From: Thermogutta terrifontis
GTDB taxonomy: Bacteria; Planctomycetota; Planctomycetia; Pirellulales; Thermoguttaceae
Length of the DNA stretch: 64,000 bases
Assembly: GCF_002277955.1 (NCBI RefSeq)
Contig: NZ_CP018477.1
Span: 2,191,206-2,255,205, forward strand
Reading direction: 5' to 3'
Shown here: positions 54,911-63,524 of the stretch, one piece after another
Numbering within the stretch: the first letter of the stretch is position 1
How the letters are laid out: every line of letters starts with the position of its first letter
Position numbers and translations under genes: made by a program
Notes under the pieces: model-generated
The model's input: only the letters and a program-made list of their open reading frames with translations
Databases searched by the model: none
Told to the model about the DNA's origin: nothing

Positions 54911-55020
54911 CCTCAGATTCCCTGCCAACAACAGACGACAGATTGACTGTAGTCGCCCTGCGCAGCCAGAGGTGAACATCAGTCAACGGGGAACTGCTTC
55001 TCGAATGGCCGATCCAAAGA

Positions 55021-56370
55021 TCACAGGAAGCGATACCGCCCAGGCATGGGGACCGGTGCGACAGGATATGACCCGAACTCATACTTCTCGGGCCCCAATC
55101 TCGTGGTGGACTGCATGGCGTCGTCCCAGGTGATGGACTGGCCACTGTACACCGCTTCTCGTCCGAGGATCCCCGTCATGGTGCTGATGGCCACGTTTTC
55201 CGCCTCGTTGATGGGGTTCCCCTCGCGGATGCTTGCGATGAGATCTTCGTGTTCCTGCTCGTATGGATTGGGGTTAGGACCACGGTAACGCCAGCGTTCA
55301 TTCTTCGTTTGAATCATTTGGTGGCAGTCACTTTCGCCGAGCGTACCCTTGACGAATTCGCCCACGATGTTTTGGCACCCGTTGATCTGTCGGCACTGAC
55401 TGAACACGGTGACGCCGTTTGGATATTCGAATTCCACAGCGAAATGATCGTAGATGTTTCCGTACTTCGGATCCGTCCGCACTTGACGACCACCCAGCCC
55501 AGACACCGCGCGGATGGGATGAGTACCCAGCACCCAGTTCATCACGTCGAGATTGTGGACGTGTTGCTCAACAATATGGTCTCCGGAAAGCCAGGTGAAG
55601 TAATTCCAGTTGCGCAATTGCCACTCCATATCGGACCAACCCGGCTGCCGTTCCACCACCCAGATTTCTCCCCCGTTCCAGTAGCACTTGGCATAGATGA
55701 TCTCACCGATTGCCCCGTCATGGATGCGGCGGATCGTTTCCTGATAGCTTCGTTCATGCCGACGCTGAGTTCCCGCCGCTATTCCAAGCTTCTTTTGCTT
55801 GGCCAATTCACCGGCTTTCAAAACCAGTTTGACTCCTGGAACATCGACGGCCACCGGCTTTTCCATGAATACGTGCTTCCCAGCCTCAATTGCCGCCATC
55901 AGATGCATCGGACGGAAGTGCGGAGGAGTAGCCAGAATTACATAATTGACTTCCGGGACGGCGAGAAGCTGCTTGTATGCGTCAAATCCGACGAAGCAAC
56001 GGTCGGGCGGTACGTCTCTCCCCAGCTTTTGCAGGTTGGCACGACAGGCCTCGAGACGATCTGGAAACAGGTCGGCCAGGGCCACCACTTTGATATTTTT
56101 CCGAACAACCGTTGCGTTCTCAGCCACGTCTTCGGTGTGGTAACCCGTGGCCGGATAGATGACCTTGGTCGCGGCTCCCAGTGCGTTAAGGACGGCGCCG
56201 GTACCGCGGCCTCCGCAGCCGATCAGCCCGATATTGACTTCCATATCCTCATTGAAAGCTCCATGGGCAAATCGGTGCACGGCAACGGCAGTCGCCAATC
56301 CCACGGCACCGGTCTTGGCTAGAAACGACCGTCGATTCAGCACGCTTGAGCCTTGCCGTGACTGTGTCAT
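55021..56370 (-). CDS. Tat-exported Gfo/Idh/MocA family oxidoreductase
   Basis: 449 residues; the ATG at 56370 follows AGGAGG by nine bases. Twin-arginine signal (LNRRSFLAKTGAVGLATA), Rossmann motif GLIGCGGRGTGA and the signature MEKPVAVDVPG. Same family and layout as 12986-14299, including the SGDHIVEQHVHNLDVMNWVLG segment that corresponds to SGDQTSQQLIHSLDKASWALR there. Predicted to oxidise or rearrange a sugar in the periplasm. Compared with the other copy it has an insert near residue 70 (TKVIYPATGYHTED). Confidence 0.92.
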   Translation of the reverse strand: MTQSRQGSSVLNRRSFLAKTGAVGLATAVAVHRFAHGAFNEDMEVNIGLIGCGGRGTGAVLNALGAATKVIYPATGYHTEDVAENATVVRKNIKVVALADLFPDRLEACRANLQKLGRDVPPDRCFVGFDAYKQLLAVPEVNYVILATPPHFRPMHLMAAIEAGKHVFMEKPVAVDVPGVKLVLKAGELAKQKKLGIAAGTQRRHERSYQETIRRIHDGAIGEIIYAKCYWNGGEIWVVERQPGWSDMEWQLRNWNYFTWLSGDHIVEQHVHNLDVMNWVLGTHPIRAVSGLGGRQVRTDPKYGNIYDHFAVEFEYPNGVTVFSQCRQINGCQNIVGEFVKGTLGESDCHQMIQTKNERWRYRGPNPNPYEQEHEDLIASIREGNPINEAENVAISTMTGILGREAVYSGQSITWDDAMQSTTRLGPEKYEFGSYPVAPVPMPGRYRFL

Positions 56371-56823
56371 AAGAGCATTCCTCCTTTTTCGAGAAACATG
56401 TGTCGTGTGATTTAGGAAAAAAACATCAGTTAGATTATCAAGCCCATGGCGAGGAAACAAGGGTGCCGCTAGGCCCAAATGGGACATGGGTCGCACACGC
56501 TTTCGCGATACTCTTCGCATGTCATTTGGTGGGAATCCATCGATCGGTTGGCGGTGTGAGCTTAAGCACCTGGATCCTCTTCCGTGCGTCCATTGTTTGG
56601 TGTCCGCCAGCAACCCTTTTCAGCCGCAATATCAAATCACACACCTTGCCAGGATGGATTTTCCCGCCAAAGAAATCTCGGTTCATCTCGAAAGAAGGCA
56701 ACCCGGTACCGAATTTCATCACTTCACGAAGCGGAGTCTTTTTTAAAAAAACACCATCGGAGGCTTCGCGGCGTGAATCGTTTCAAGTTGTTGCCCCGTC
56801 CTGCCGTGGCCGCGGGCAACTCA
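56371..56823. other. Intergenic region
   Basis: About 450 bases without a supported gene, downstream of the FkbM gene and upstream of the dehydrogenase, whose promoter it should contain. Confidence 0.5.
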
Positions 56824-57645
56824 TTATGCGGCGGCGGGTTCGCATTTCTCTGCGATAACGCGGCGCTTAAAGAGAAAATCGACGGCCGATATTTCGTGGC
56901 TGGGCCGCCTCGTCAGAGAAAGGGCTCCAGCACATTCGAAACCGCGGTCGGACAGGAAATCCACGAGATCTCGAAAAGAGTAGTCGGTTCGATACGGTGA
57001 ACAGAACATGAACTCAGTGAGGATGACCTCGGTTCGCCTGAGGGTGTGTGGCGCTCCCCGAAGGATGCGCAATTCATTGCCCTGGGTGTCCAGCTTGAGG
57101 AAAAAGGAACCACGCAGGTCCGGAATCTCCTCGACAATGTGATCGAGTGTTTTCGTCTGCACCATTCGCAGAGCGACTGGCTCGGGAGCATCGTTGGGAA
57201 ACTTTTCTTTAAGAATAGTGCCCTCAGCCGGCACAAGGGAACTCATCGTGCGGTCATGGTGGATGTAAAACGGCACCGTTGATTCCTGTTCATCGAGTGC
57301 GGCACAGATTACGGTCACGTTGCTGGATGGGTTGCGCTGGCGAATTTCTGCAACGAGGTCTTCGTCTGCTTCGATACAGACGATCCGGCGAAACCCAAAG
57401 AGACGGCGAGCCAGTTGGGTGAAAACGCCCCGATGGGCGCCCACGTCGAGCAGCACGGCGGGAACATTCGTGACCAGCGCGCGAATGGAGAGCAGTGTTT
57501 CCAAAAGCTCGAGAGGGTAGCGATCGCGTGGTATGCCTGATTCCGCACACAACTGGCGCACTCGTTCCCGATGGTAAAATGCGGCGCTTTTCTTGAGTAC
57601 GGTAGTGCGAAGTTTATGGGATAGTTGACTCAAGAATCGTACCAT
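56824..57645 (-). CDS. FkbM-family methyltransferase
   Basis: 273 residues from the ATG at 57645; earlier in-frame starts give no family similarity. SAM-binding core: AVLLDVGAHRGVFTQLA, IVCIEADEDLVAEI, VICAALDEQESTVPFYI, then TKTLDHIVEEI and SFFLKLDTQGNELRILRGA. FkbM-type enzymes O-methylate sugars or polyketides, and are common in glycan gene clusters. It follows a glycosyltransferase on the same strand, suggesting modification of a surface glycan. Confidence 0.88.
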   Translation of the reverse strand: MVRFLSQLSHKLRTTVLKKSAAFYHRERVRQLCAESGIPRDRYPLELLETLLSIRALVTNVPAVLLDVGAHRGVFTQLARRLFGFRRIVCIEADEDLVAEIRQRNPSSNVTVICAALDEQESTVPFYIHHDRTMSSLVPAEGTILKEKFPNDAPEPVALRMVQTKTLDHIVEEIPDLRGSFFLKLDTQGNELRILRGAPHTLRRTEVILTEFMFCSPYRTDYSFRDLVDFLSDRGFECAGALSLTRRPSHEISAVDFLFKRRVIAEKCEPAAA

Positions 57646-57842
57646 GCCCGAGGATCCTATCTGCCAAGGTTGCCTCCCCCAGTTTCCACAAAGGTTCTCA
57701 TTTGGACCTGTTCTCTTCAGCCTTAAAGGCGTCAGAAGCCGCTTCGCATTTTGGCCCACTGGGAGGCCAATCCTATCCACCATTGTTGGACCCGGCAAGA
57801 TCGGTTTGCGTGCGTCGCCATGCTTCTGCATTTTGCCCAATT

Positions 57843-59306
57843 TCAGTGACCGGGAATTTCTGCGGGCGAAACCGGCCCGGTGCTGGCGGTTGCGTTCCGG
57901 AAGACCAGATGCGGTGCGGATGAACTGGTGGGATACGCAGTTGCCGACGGTGATGACCGTTGAGATCCCCAAAGCCGATGCAATAGCTCACTGAGCCGAC
58001 GGGTGAGCTCACGACGCTCAAACATTTGAATGCCGGGCGGAGGGAGGCGGTGGACTGCTCCTCTTTGTTGCCAGGCTAAATAGCGACGCTTGATTGCCTC
58101 GGCAATGCCCTGCACGTCGGTGGGCTCCATCACATCACCCGCATCAAATTGCCGAATAAGGTTCCATATGTCACTTTTCTGGACAGGCGCGAGGATGGGA
58201 GTACCGGACCGAAGGTAACTGTAGAGCTTGCCTGGGATCATGGGGAGGAAGTCTCGGCCGTGGTGCCATTGACCTACCTGGAGCAGGAGAAGGAGATTTG
58301 CGTCGAGCATCATCCGCACGGAGACCGTCTCGGATACGGGAGAGCGAACCGCGATCACCGATGGGATGGGAAAACTTTTCAACAACCGACGAATCTCTTG
58401 GGAAAAACACCCGACGAAAACCACGCGCAATGTCTTGGCCCAGTCCGGATAATCGTTGAGAACCTGCTTGAGGGCATCCAGAAAATACCCGGGCCAGCGG
58501 AGATTGTTGCATGTCCGCAGAGGCTGATACTGGAATCCCAAGAATTGAAAGAAAGGTTGAATTCCCGGGTGGCGGTCTGGTCTGGTGAAAACCCCGGAAT
58601 AGAGGATCGTAAACTGGTCGGGTGGAAAAATCGGGGGAATCGTTTCGGCGGACACAAAGGCCGCTTCATCGTAGCCGTTGGTCAAAACGGCCAGCTTGTC
58701 GCTGGAAACGTTGAGGAGGGTTCGGAACATTTTGGCGGAGGTTGGCGTGTTTGCCAGAATGAGCGCCGCTTTGCGAAGAAGTCTCGCTTCACAGCGGCGT
58801 TCCAAAAGATAGTCGACCCAGTGCCGATAATACGTGTTGTGAAAGGCGCTCCAGGGATCGCGAAAATCCAGAATAAGTGGGATGTTCAAAGCGTCATGGA
58901 GCAACTCACCCAGCAGGTAAGCAACCGGGGGAGGTCCTGATGCCAGCACTGCATCGGGCCGAAATTCCGATGCCGCAGCAAGAAGGGAAGGCGTCAGGCG
59001 ACGGAGAATCTCTCGCCGCTCGATGTGCCGGACAAGCCACCACCCCACCGGGAATGCTCGTAAGATCGCTTTCGCAGAAAATGAGTTCCAGCGTTTTCCG
59101 GGAGAATACCACGGGACGCTAAACACCCTGTGGGAGGCTGGATGGAAGTCACACCCGGGGTATGGCTCGGGTGTGGGTGAACTCGCTGTGAAGACGGCCG
59201 GTTGAATTCCAAACTCGGGCAGGTACTTGAAGAAACCCTCAATGCGAAAACTGCCGCTTGTCCGCCGTGGCGGAAAAGATTCGGCGATGATGAGGAGACG
59301 TTTCAT
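57843..59306 (-). CDS. Glycosyltransferase, GT4-like
   Basis: 487 residues from the ATG at 59306. N-terminal GT-B domain begins LLIIAESFPPRRTSGSFRIEGF, with PDAVLASGPPPVAYLLG and LILDFRDPW. The C-terminal domain has ILYSGVF, LRVVFVGCF and GKLYSYLRSGTPILAPV, as in the GT4/exosortase-linked group that uses nucleotide sugars in the cytoplasm. The usual E-x7-E pair is not evident. The last 55 residues are Ser/Pro-rich and disordered. It lies 197 bases upstream of the FkbM gene. Confidence 0.85.
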   Translation of the reverse strand: MKRLLIIAESFPPRRTSGSFRIEGFFKYLPEFGIQPAVFTASSPTPEPYPGCDFHPASHRVFSVPWYSPGKRWNSFSAKAILRAFPVGWWLVRHIERREILRRLTPSLLAAASEFRPDAVLASGPPPVAYLLGELLHDALNIPLILDFRDPWSAFHNTYYRHWVDYLLERRCEARLLRKAALILANTPTSAKMFRTLLNVSSDKLAVLTNGYDEAAFVSAETIPPIFPPDQFTILYSGVFTRPDRHPGIQPFFQFLGFQYQPLRTCNNLRWPGYFLDALKQVLNDYPDWAKTLRVVFVGCFSQEIRRLLKSFPIPSVIAVRSPVSETVSVRMMLDANLLLLLQVGQWHHGRDFLPMIPGKLYSYLRSGTPILAPVQKSDIWNLIRQFDAGDVMEPTDVQGIAEAIKRRYLAWQQRGAVHRLPPPGIQMFERRELTRRLSELLHRLWGSQRSSPSATAYPTSSSAPHLVFRNATASTGPVSPAEIPGH

Positions 59307-59826
59307 TCCGTGCACCGGTTCTCTGACTGGATCAGCTCGAGCAACCCCTCTTTCATTGCAGCATCAAATTGACTTTCAAGTCTGGTGATTGACGCAGCAA
59401 AGGGTCTCACACTCTAATCGACATTGTCGCGTCCTCGACATGAGGGGTTAAAGAAAACTTCGACTCATCCCGGTGGATAAATTTGCAAGTTTCTCTCTCT
59501 TTACCCAATGTTTTGGCACCACGGAAGGTGCGTTTTTCGCCACGGATAACCCGATACTTTGAGGCGCAGGCGACAAGCTGATCTTTTTTGTGGGTTCACT
59601 AGATTGCTGATCCTTGCCAGTATGCGTGTATTTTTCAATTTGTGGATTTTGACAGACTGAACTCCGTAGGGTGGCGAAGCGATTAAGCCGCAGTCACGAA
59701 GGGGTAAGTCGTCCGGTGACATGCCCCGGCGTGGCGTGTTCGTTCCGGCGAGAGCACATTCGGACTGCTTGTCGAATTCTCGAGACGTTGCGACCGCTGT
59801 GGTGGAATAAGTGGTGCTGGTTCTCC
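59307..59826. other. Intergenic region
   Basis: About 520 bases between the glycosyltransferase start and the end of the arsenic operon. I see no gene, hairpin or repeat worth naming. Confidence 0.5.
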
Positions 59827-60279
59827 TTAGCCGCAGCAGTGGGAACTACCAGGGGGCTCGGCTCTACAGCAGCACGACTGCGTCTTCTGGGGCGCGACTA
59901 TTTCGGCCGCAGCCAGCAGGCCCGCTTTGATAATCAGTTCGCTAGGGATCGACTCGTAGGTAGTCCCTTCGACGGTGAGCGTTCGGCACTCGGCGTCGCC
60001 GCACACGGAGCAACACGGGCTTTTTCCCACAGTGGCCCCAAGCCAATCTTCAAGGGGTCTCCCCTGAATGAACACACGATTGGACTGGAGAGGATCACGG
60101 CTAAACTCGGCGGGAGTGAGCGTCTTTTTCTCCGCAACCACGCATATTCCCAACGTTTTTAGAGTTTGATTCAGTAGGCGGACCGCCTCGTCAACAGCCT
60201 GTTCTGTAGCACCGCAGCGGCTACAGGTATTCCCTTGATCGTCCACAACACGCTGCCAGGTGATCGTCAGTGTCGGCAT
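59827..60279 (-). CDS. Cys-rich DUF2703-like protein of the arsenic operon
   Basis: 150 residues; ATG at 60279 with GGGG upstream. Cys pairs occur throughout: CSRCG near residue 19, CCSVCGDAEC in the middle, and an unusual tail CCCRAEPPGSSHCCG. The middle part (TLTPAEFSRDPLQSNRVFIQGRPLEDWLGA) fits DUF2703, a family often found with arsenic genes. Thiol groups could bind arsenite. Biochemical role unknown. It is the third gene of the operon, 42 bases after acr3. Confidence 0.8.
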   Translation of the reverse strand: MPTLTITWQRVVDDQGNTCSRCGATEQAVDEAVRLLNQTLKTLGICVVAEKKTLTPAEFSRDPLQSNRVFIQGRPLEDWLGATVGKSPCCSVCGDAECRTLTVEGTTYESIPSELIIKAGLLAAAEIVAPQKTQSCCCRAEPPGSSHCCG

Positions 60280-60321
60280 AGGGAACCCCCCGTCACAGAT
60301 ACGTGTTCCGGCGTAACCGAA

Positions 60322-61515
60322 TCACCGGTAGCCGGCAAACCAATGGCGTGTCCGATTGCAGAAGCTGCATACGGAAAGCATAACGGGTACTTCAATGAGA
60401 ACCCCAACCACTGTAGCGAGTGCCGCTCCCGAGCCCGGTCCGAAAAGCGCAATGGCGGTTGCGACAGCCAGCTCAAAAAAGTTGCTCGCTCCAATGAGCG
60501 CCCCCGGAGCCGCCACATTGTGGGGCACGCGGAAAAACCACATGAGGGCATAGGTCAGCGACGAATTGAAATACACCTGCACCAGGATGGGAATGGCAAT
60601 CAGAACCACGTGCCAGAATTTGTTCGTAATGTTGTCCGCCTGAAAAGCAAAGATCAGGATGAGAGTAACCAAGAGGGCCACCATGCTGACGGGAGCCAAG
60701 CGAGGAAGCAGGACTTTTTCGAACCAGTCCCGTCCCCGATAGGTTATGAACACGCGGCGCAGGATAACACCTGTCGTGAGGGGGATCACGATGAATACGA
60801 GGACCGAATAAAACAGGACCTGGAATGGTACCTGGAGAGACGATGCTCCGCTGACAAGAAATCGCACAATTGGGGCGAACAGCACGAGCATGATCAGGTC
60901 ATTCAGCGAGACCTGGACAAGCGTGTACGCCGGGTCACCATCGGTCAGGTAGCTCCACACAAACACCATGGCCGTGCACGGAGCGGCTGCCAAAATAATC
61001 GTTCCCGCGATGTACTGATTGGCATCGTCGGGACTCATCCAGTATCCAAACACATAGCGAAAAAACAGCCAGGCCCAGAGGGCCATGGAAAACGGCTTCA
61101 CCACCCAATTGATGAACAGTGTGATGAGCAGCCCTTTGGGACGCCGTCCCACATTCTTGATGGATGCAAAGTCCACCTTCATCATCATGGGGATGATCAT
61201 GAGCCAGATGAGAACCGCGATCGGAACATTGATTTGGCTCCCTTTCGCGAATTCCCACTCACGGAAAATGTTGGTGATGTCCGGAAGGGCTTTTCCCAGC
61301 AGAACCCCCGCTATCATGCACAGGCCCACCCAAACTGTCAGATACCGCTCAAAAAGATTGAGCCGTTTCGCGTCCGTTGGACAGGCCGTGCCGCCCCCAT
61401 GCGTCCTCGTGGTTAAGCCACCCGCAGAGAAGCCGGACGAACTGCGAGAATTGTCCATGAATTCTTCCGGTCGGTGATCCTGCTGCGGCGATGGCAAGAG
61501 ATTATCCCGATTCAT
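60322..61515 (-). CDS. acr3: Arsenite efflux transporter, ACR3 family
   Basis: 397 residues from the ATG at 61515, chosen for GGAGG eight bases upstream. A polar N-terminal extension of about 50 residues precedes ten membrane helices typical of ACR3: LNLFERYLTVWVGLCMIAG, VPIAVLIWLMIIPMMMKVDF, the conserved Cys in LAAAPCTAMVFVWSYL, and GASNFFELAVATAIALFG. It exports arsenite across the cytoplasmic membrane. arsR lies upstream and the Cys-rich protein downstream, all minus strand. Confidence 0.95.
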   Translation of the reverse strand: MNRDNLLPSPQQDHRPEEFMDNSRSSSGFSAGGLTTRTHGGGTACPTDAKRLNLFERYLTVWVGLCMIAGVLLGKALPDITNIFREWEFAKGSQINVPIAVLIWLMIIPMMMKVDFASIKNVGRRPKGLLITLFINWVVKPFSMALWAWLFFRYVFGYWMSPDDANQYIAGTIILAAAPCTAMVFVWSYLTDGDPAYTLVQVSLNDLIMLVLFAPIVRFLVSGASSLQVPFQVLFYSVLVFIVIPLTTGVILRRVFITYRGRDWFEKVLLPRLAPVSMVALLVTLILIFAFQADNITNKFWHVVLIAIPILVQVYFNSSLTYALMWFFRVPHNVAAPGALIGASNFFELAVATAIALFGPGSGAALATVVGVLIEVPVMLSVCSFCNRTRHWFAGYR

Positions 61516-61639
61516 CGACAATTCCTCCAAATTGATTCCATCATTCGCTGGTTCCACTCAACGCAGGTCTCTCGCACCCCAAGAAGAATGCCCCATTGCG
61601 AAACGCCAGACCCCGATCGGCTACCATTTTCGCTTCGGG

Positions 61640-62035
61640 TCAATGACACGGGCGGCTGTGGTGACCGGGAGGCCCGCAGGCTATGTTTACCCGGTTGCGC
61701 GAGAGGTAGCTTTTCAGCCGCTGTCGATCCGCTGCGACTTGTGGATCGTCTTCTACCTTTTTAAGAATTTCAGTTACAATTTTTTGCCATTCCGAGGGCA
61801 GTTTATCCAGCTCGAGGCTAAAAAAATGCCACCGGTGCGACACCCGTTTGCGGACCAGTTGAGCTCTTTCCAGGACGCTCAAGTGACGGGATACGGTAGC
61901 TCCCGTCAATCCAAGCATCTCGGTGATCTCGCAGAGGCACAACTCCCGATCGCGAAGCAGCGTCAGAATCCGTAAGCGAGTGGGCTCGGCTAGGCTTTTT
62001 AATATTCGGGACACTGTCATGATCGAATGCGACAT
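61640..62035 (-). CDS. arsR: Arsenic-responsive repressor ArsR
   Basis: 131 residues; ATG at 62035 with AGGAGC upstream. Winged helix with ILKSLAEPTRLRILTLL and the metalloid site ELCLCEIT (Cys-x-Cys on the DNA-recognition helix), then TGATVSRHLSVLERAQLV. Binding of arsenite to these thiols releases the operator. It heads the operon arsR-acr3-DUF2703-like and is separated from acr3 by 124 bases. Confidence 0.93.
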   Translation of the reverse strand: MSHSIMTVSRILKSLAEPTRLRILTLLRDRELCLCEITEMLGLTGATVSRHLSVLERAQLVRKRVSHRWHFFSLELDKLPSEWQKIVTEILKKVEDDPQVAADRQRLKSYLSRNRVNIACGPPGHHSRPCH

Positions 62036-62071
62036 TCTGCTGCTCCTGTCGCGGAAAACCGGTCAGGCATA

Positions 62072-62091
62072 TTTAGTCATTTGGCTAAATG
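62072..62091. promoter_or_regulatory. Candidate ArsR operator
   Basis: ATTTAG, eight bases, CTAAAT: an inverted repeat 37 bases upstream of the arsR start, in AT-rich DNA, as expected of an autoregulated ars operon. Confidence 0.6.
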
Positions 62092-62190
62092 AACAATAAA
62101 GTTTATGCGGATTGTCGGCAGGTGTCAAGGCTGAGCTATCCCCGCTTTTGTAAAAAGCCACGCTGTGTCACGAACCCTATGTGTTGTACC

Positions 62191-62465
62191 GGCCATTCAT
62201 GAATGGCCCCTACCGGTGAAACGCTTTCGTGGTTGCGGCAAAACACCGCAAACGCCAAGATGGTGAAGGCTAAAGCCTTCACGATAAAGCGGCGATGAAT
62301 CGCCGCACTCCACATGTGGAGTGCGGGGCTTCAGCCCCGCTTTCCACGCGGGACTTCAGTCCGCGGCGAAAGAAAATGGAGGATCCAACGTCATACGGCT
62401 GACCTGACGAGCAGGTCCCCCCGGACAAGGTCCCTCGGATGTGCGGACCTGGCAGGCAGGTCCCT
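62191..62465. repeat. Array of abutting palindromes
   Basis: Hairpins in order: GGCCATTCATGAATGGCC (62191-62208); GTGAAGGC-TAAA-GCCTTCAC (62263-62282); GCGGCGATGAATCGCCGC (62289-62306); ACTCCACATGTGGAGT (62307-62322); GCGGGGCTTCAGCCCCGC (62323-62340); a bulged CGCGGGACT-TC-AGTCCGCG (about 62347-62364); GACCTG-ACGAG-CAGGTC (62401-62417); and GGACCTG-GCAGG-CAGGTCC (about 62445-62464). The third to fifth touch with no spacer. The first is related to the 36206 palindrome and the last two to the 10407 one. Confidence 0.8.
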
Positions 62466-62586
62466 CCGGATTGAGTCTCGCTCCCATGCGCACCTGTGTT
62501 GACGCCCGAGTCCGCATCGGCAACGAAAAATTGGGGATGAGTCAGGAAAGCGCAGAATTGACGCGTCCCCCTGAACGTGACCTTCA

Positions 62587-63318
62587 TCACGGAACAAAAA
62601 GAAGCTTGAGAGCGGCAATGACCAGCACCACACTGAGGGCCCGTCGCAGCCAGACGTCACTGAACCAGGTGGACCCAAGTGTGGAACCAAGAAACCCGCC
62701 CAATGCAACCGTTCCTACTGCAGGCAGCAAATGGGTCGGTACTGATTGCAGACCAGCCATCACCCCCAGGAGACCGGAGATCGAGTTGATGAGAACAAAC
62801 GGGGCCGTGATCGCCGCCGCCTCACGTGCTGTCATCCATTGCGAAAGAATGAGAACAGGCGTCAAGAATATGCCTCCGCCTGTTCCAGTAAGTCCCGCGA
62901 GGAGGCCGAGAACGGCGCCCGTTACAAAAAGGACAAAGGGTGAGGGTGACGGCTTAGTCATCCCTGTTTCTGAAGGTTTTCCGACAAGCATTCGCACTGC
63001 GGCAGCGAACAGGACGACTGCAACAAGTGGGCGGTATACATTGCGGGATACGGGCACAAATCCCCCAATGAATGCGAGGGGAGCGGAGCCTGCAAGCAGG
63101 AACAACAGGAACAACCAGCGCGGCCGCACACGACTGAAACGGACAGTCGCGATGGTGGCCACAAACACATTGAGCACGAGCGCAGTTGGCCGCATCTCCT
63201 CAGGGGCGAAACCGAGAATGGCCATCCAGGCCAGATAACCCGATGCGCCCGCATGTCCCACAGACGAATAAAGGCAAGCTATGAGGAACAGGCCTCCAAG
63301 AAACAGCGCGAACATCAT
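62587..63318 (-). CDS. TauE/SafE-family sulfite/organosulfonate exporter-like permease
   Basis: 243 residues; start at ATG 63318 or 63315. Seven or eight membrane helices with the two family repeats: CLYSSVGHAGASGYLAWM and GLLAGLTGTGGGIFLTPVL. Members export or import sulfite, sulfoacetate and related anions. Its link to the sulfur cluster 20 kb away is not shown by position. Confidence 0.9.
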   Translation of the reverse strand: MMFALFLGGLFLIACLYSSVGHAGASGYLAWMAILGFAPEEMRPTALVLNVFVATIATVRFSRVRPRWLFLLFLLAGSAPLAFIGGFVPVSRNVYRPLVAVVLFAAAVRMLVGKPSETGMTKPSPSPFVLFVTGAVLGLLAGLTGTGGGIFLTPVLILSQWMTAREAAAITAPFVLINSISGLLGVMAGLQSVPTHLLPAVGTVALGGFLGSTLGSTWFSDVWLRRALSVVLVIAALKLLFVP

Positions 63319-63524
63319 TTTTCAAGACCGCAAGTTCAAGGGTGAATTGCCGCTGGATTCTCCATGGATCGTCGTAATGTCACACATTAAGCGCTTCTGT
63401 CGAGACCGCAAGGAATGGTTTGTATCAGTTTCGGTATTGGGAAACCGAAATGAGCCGCTCCACGCAGTGTGCTAATCTAACCGTTCCGAGAAGGGAACAG
63501 GAATCGTGGCAGACAGAAAACGAT

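Larger units (their letters stand above)
62036..62586. other. Intergenic region rich in hairpins
   Basis: About 550 bases containing the ars operator at its left end and a dense array of palindromes (62191-62465). No gene supported. Confidence 0.6.

Noticed and set aside
55249-56322. 357-residue plus-strand frame
   Set aside because: Antisense to the Tat-exported dehydrogenase, which has a signal, Rossmann motif and ribosome site.
60235-61416. 393-residue plus-strand frame rich in His, Glu and Lys
   Set aside because: Antisense to acr3; hydrophobic codons read backwards give such charged shadows.
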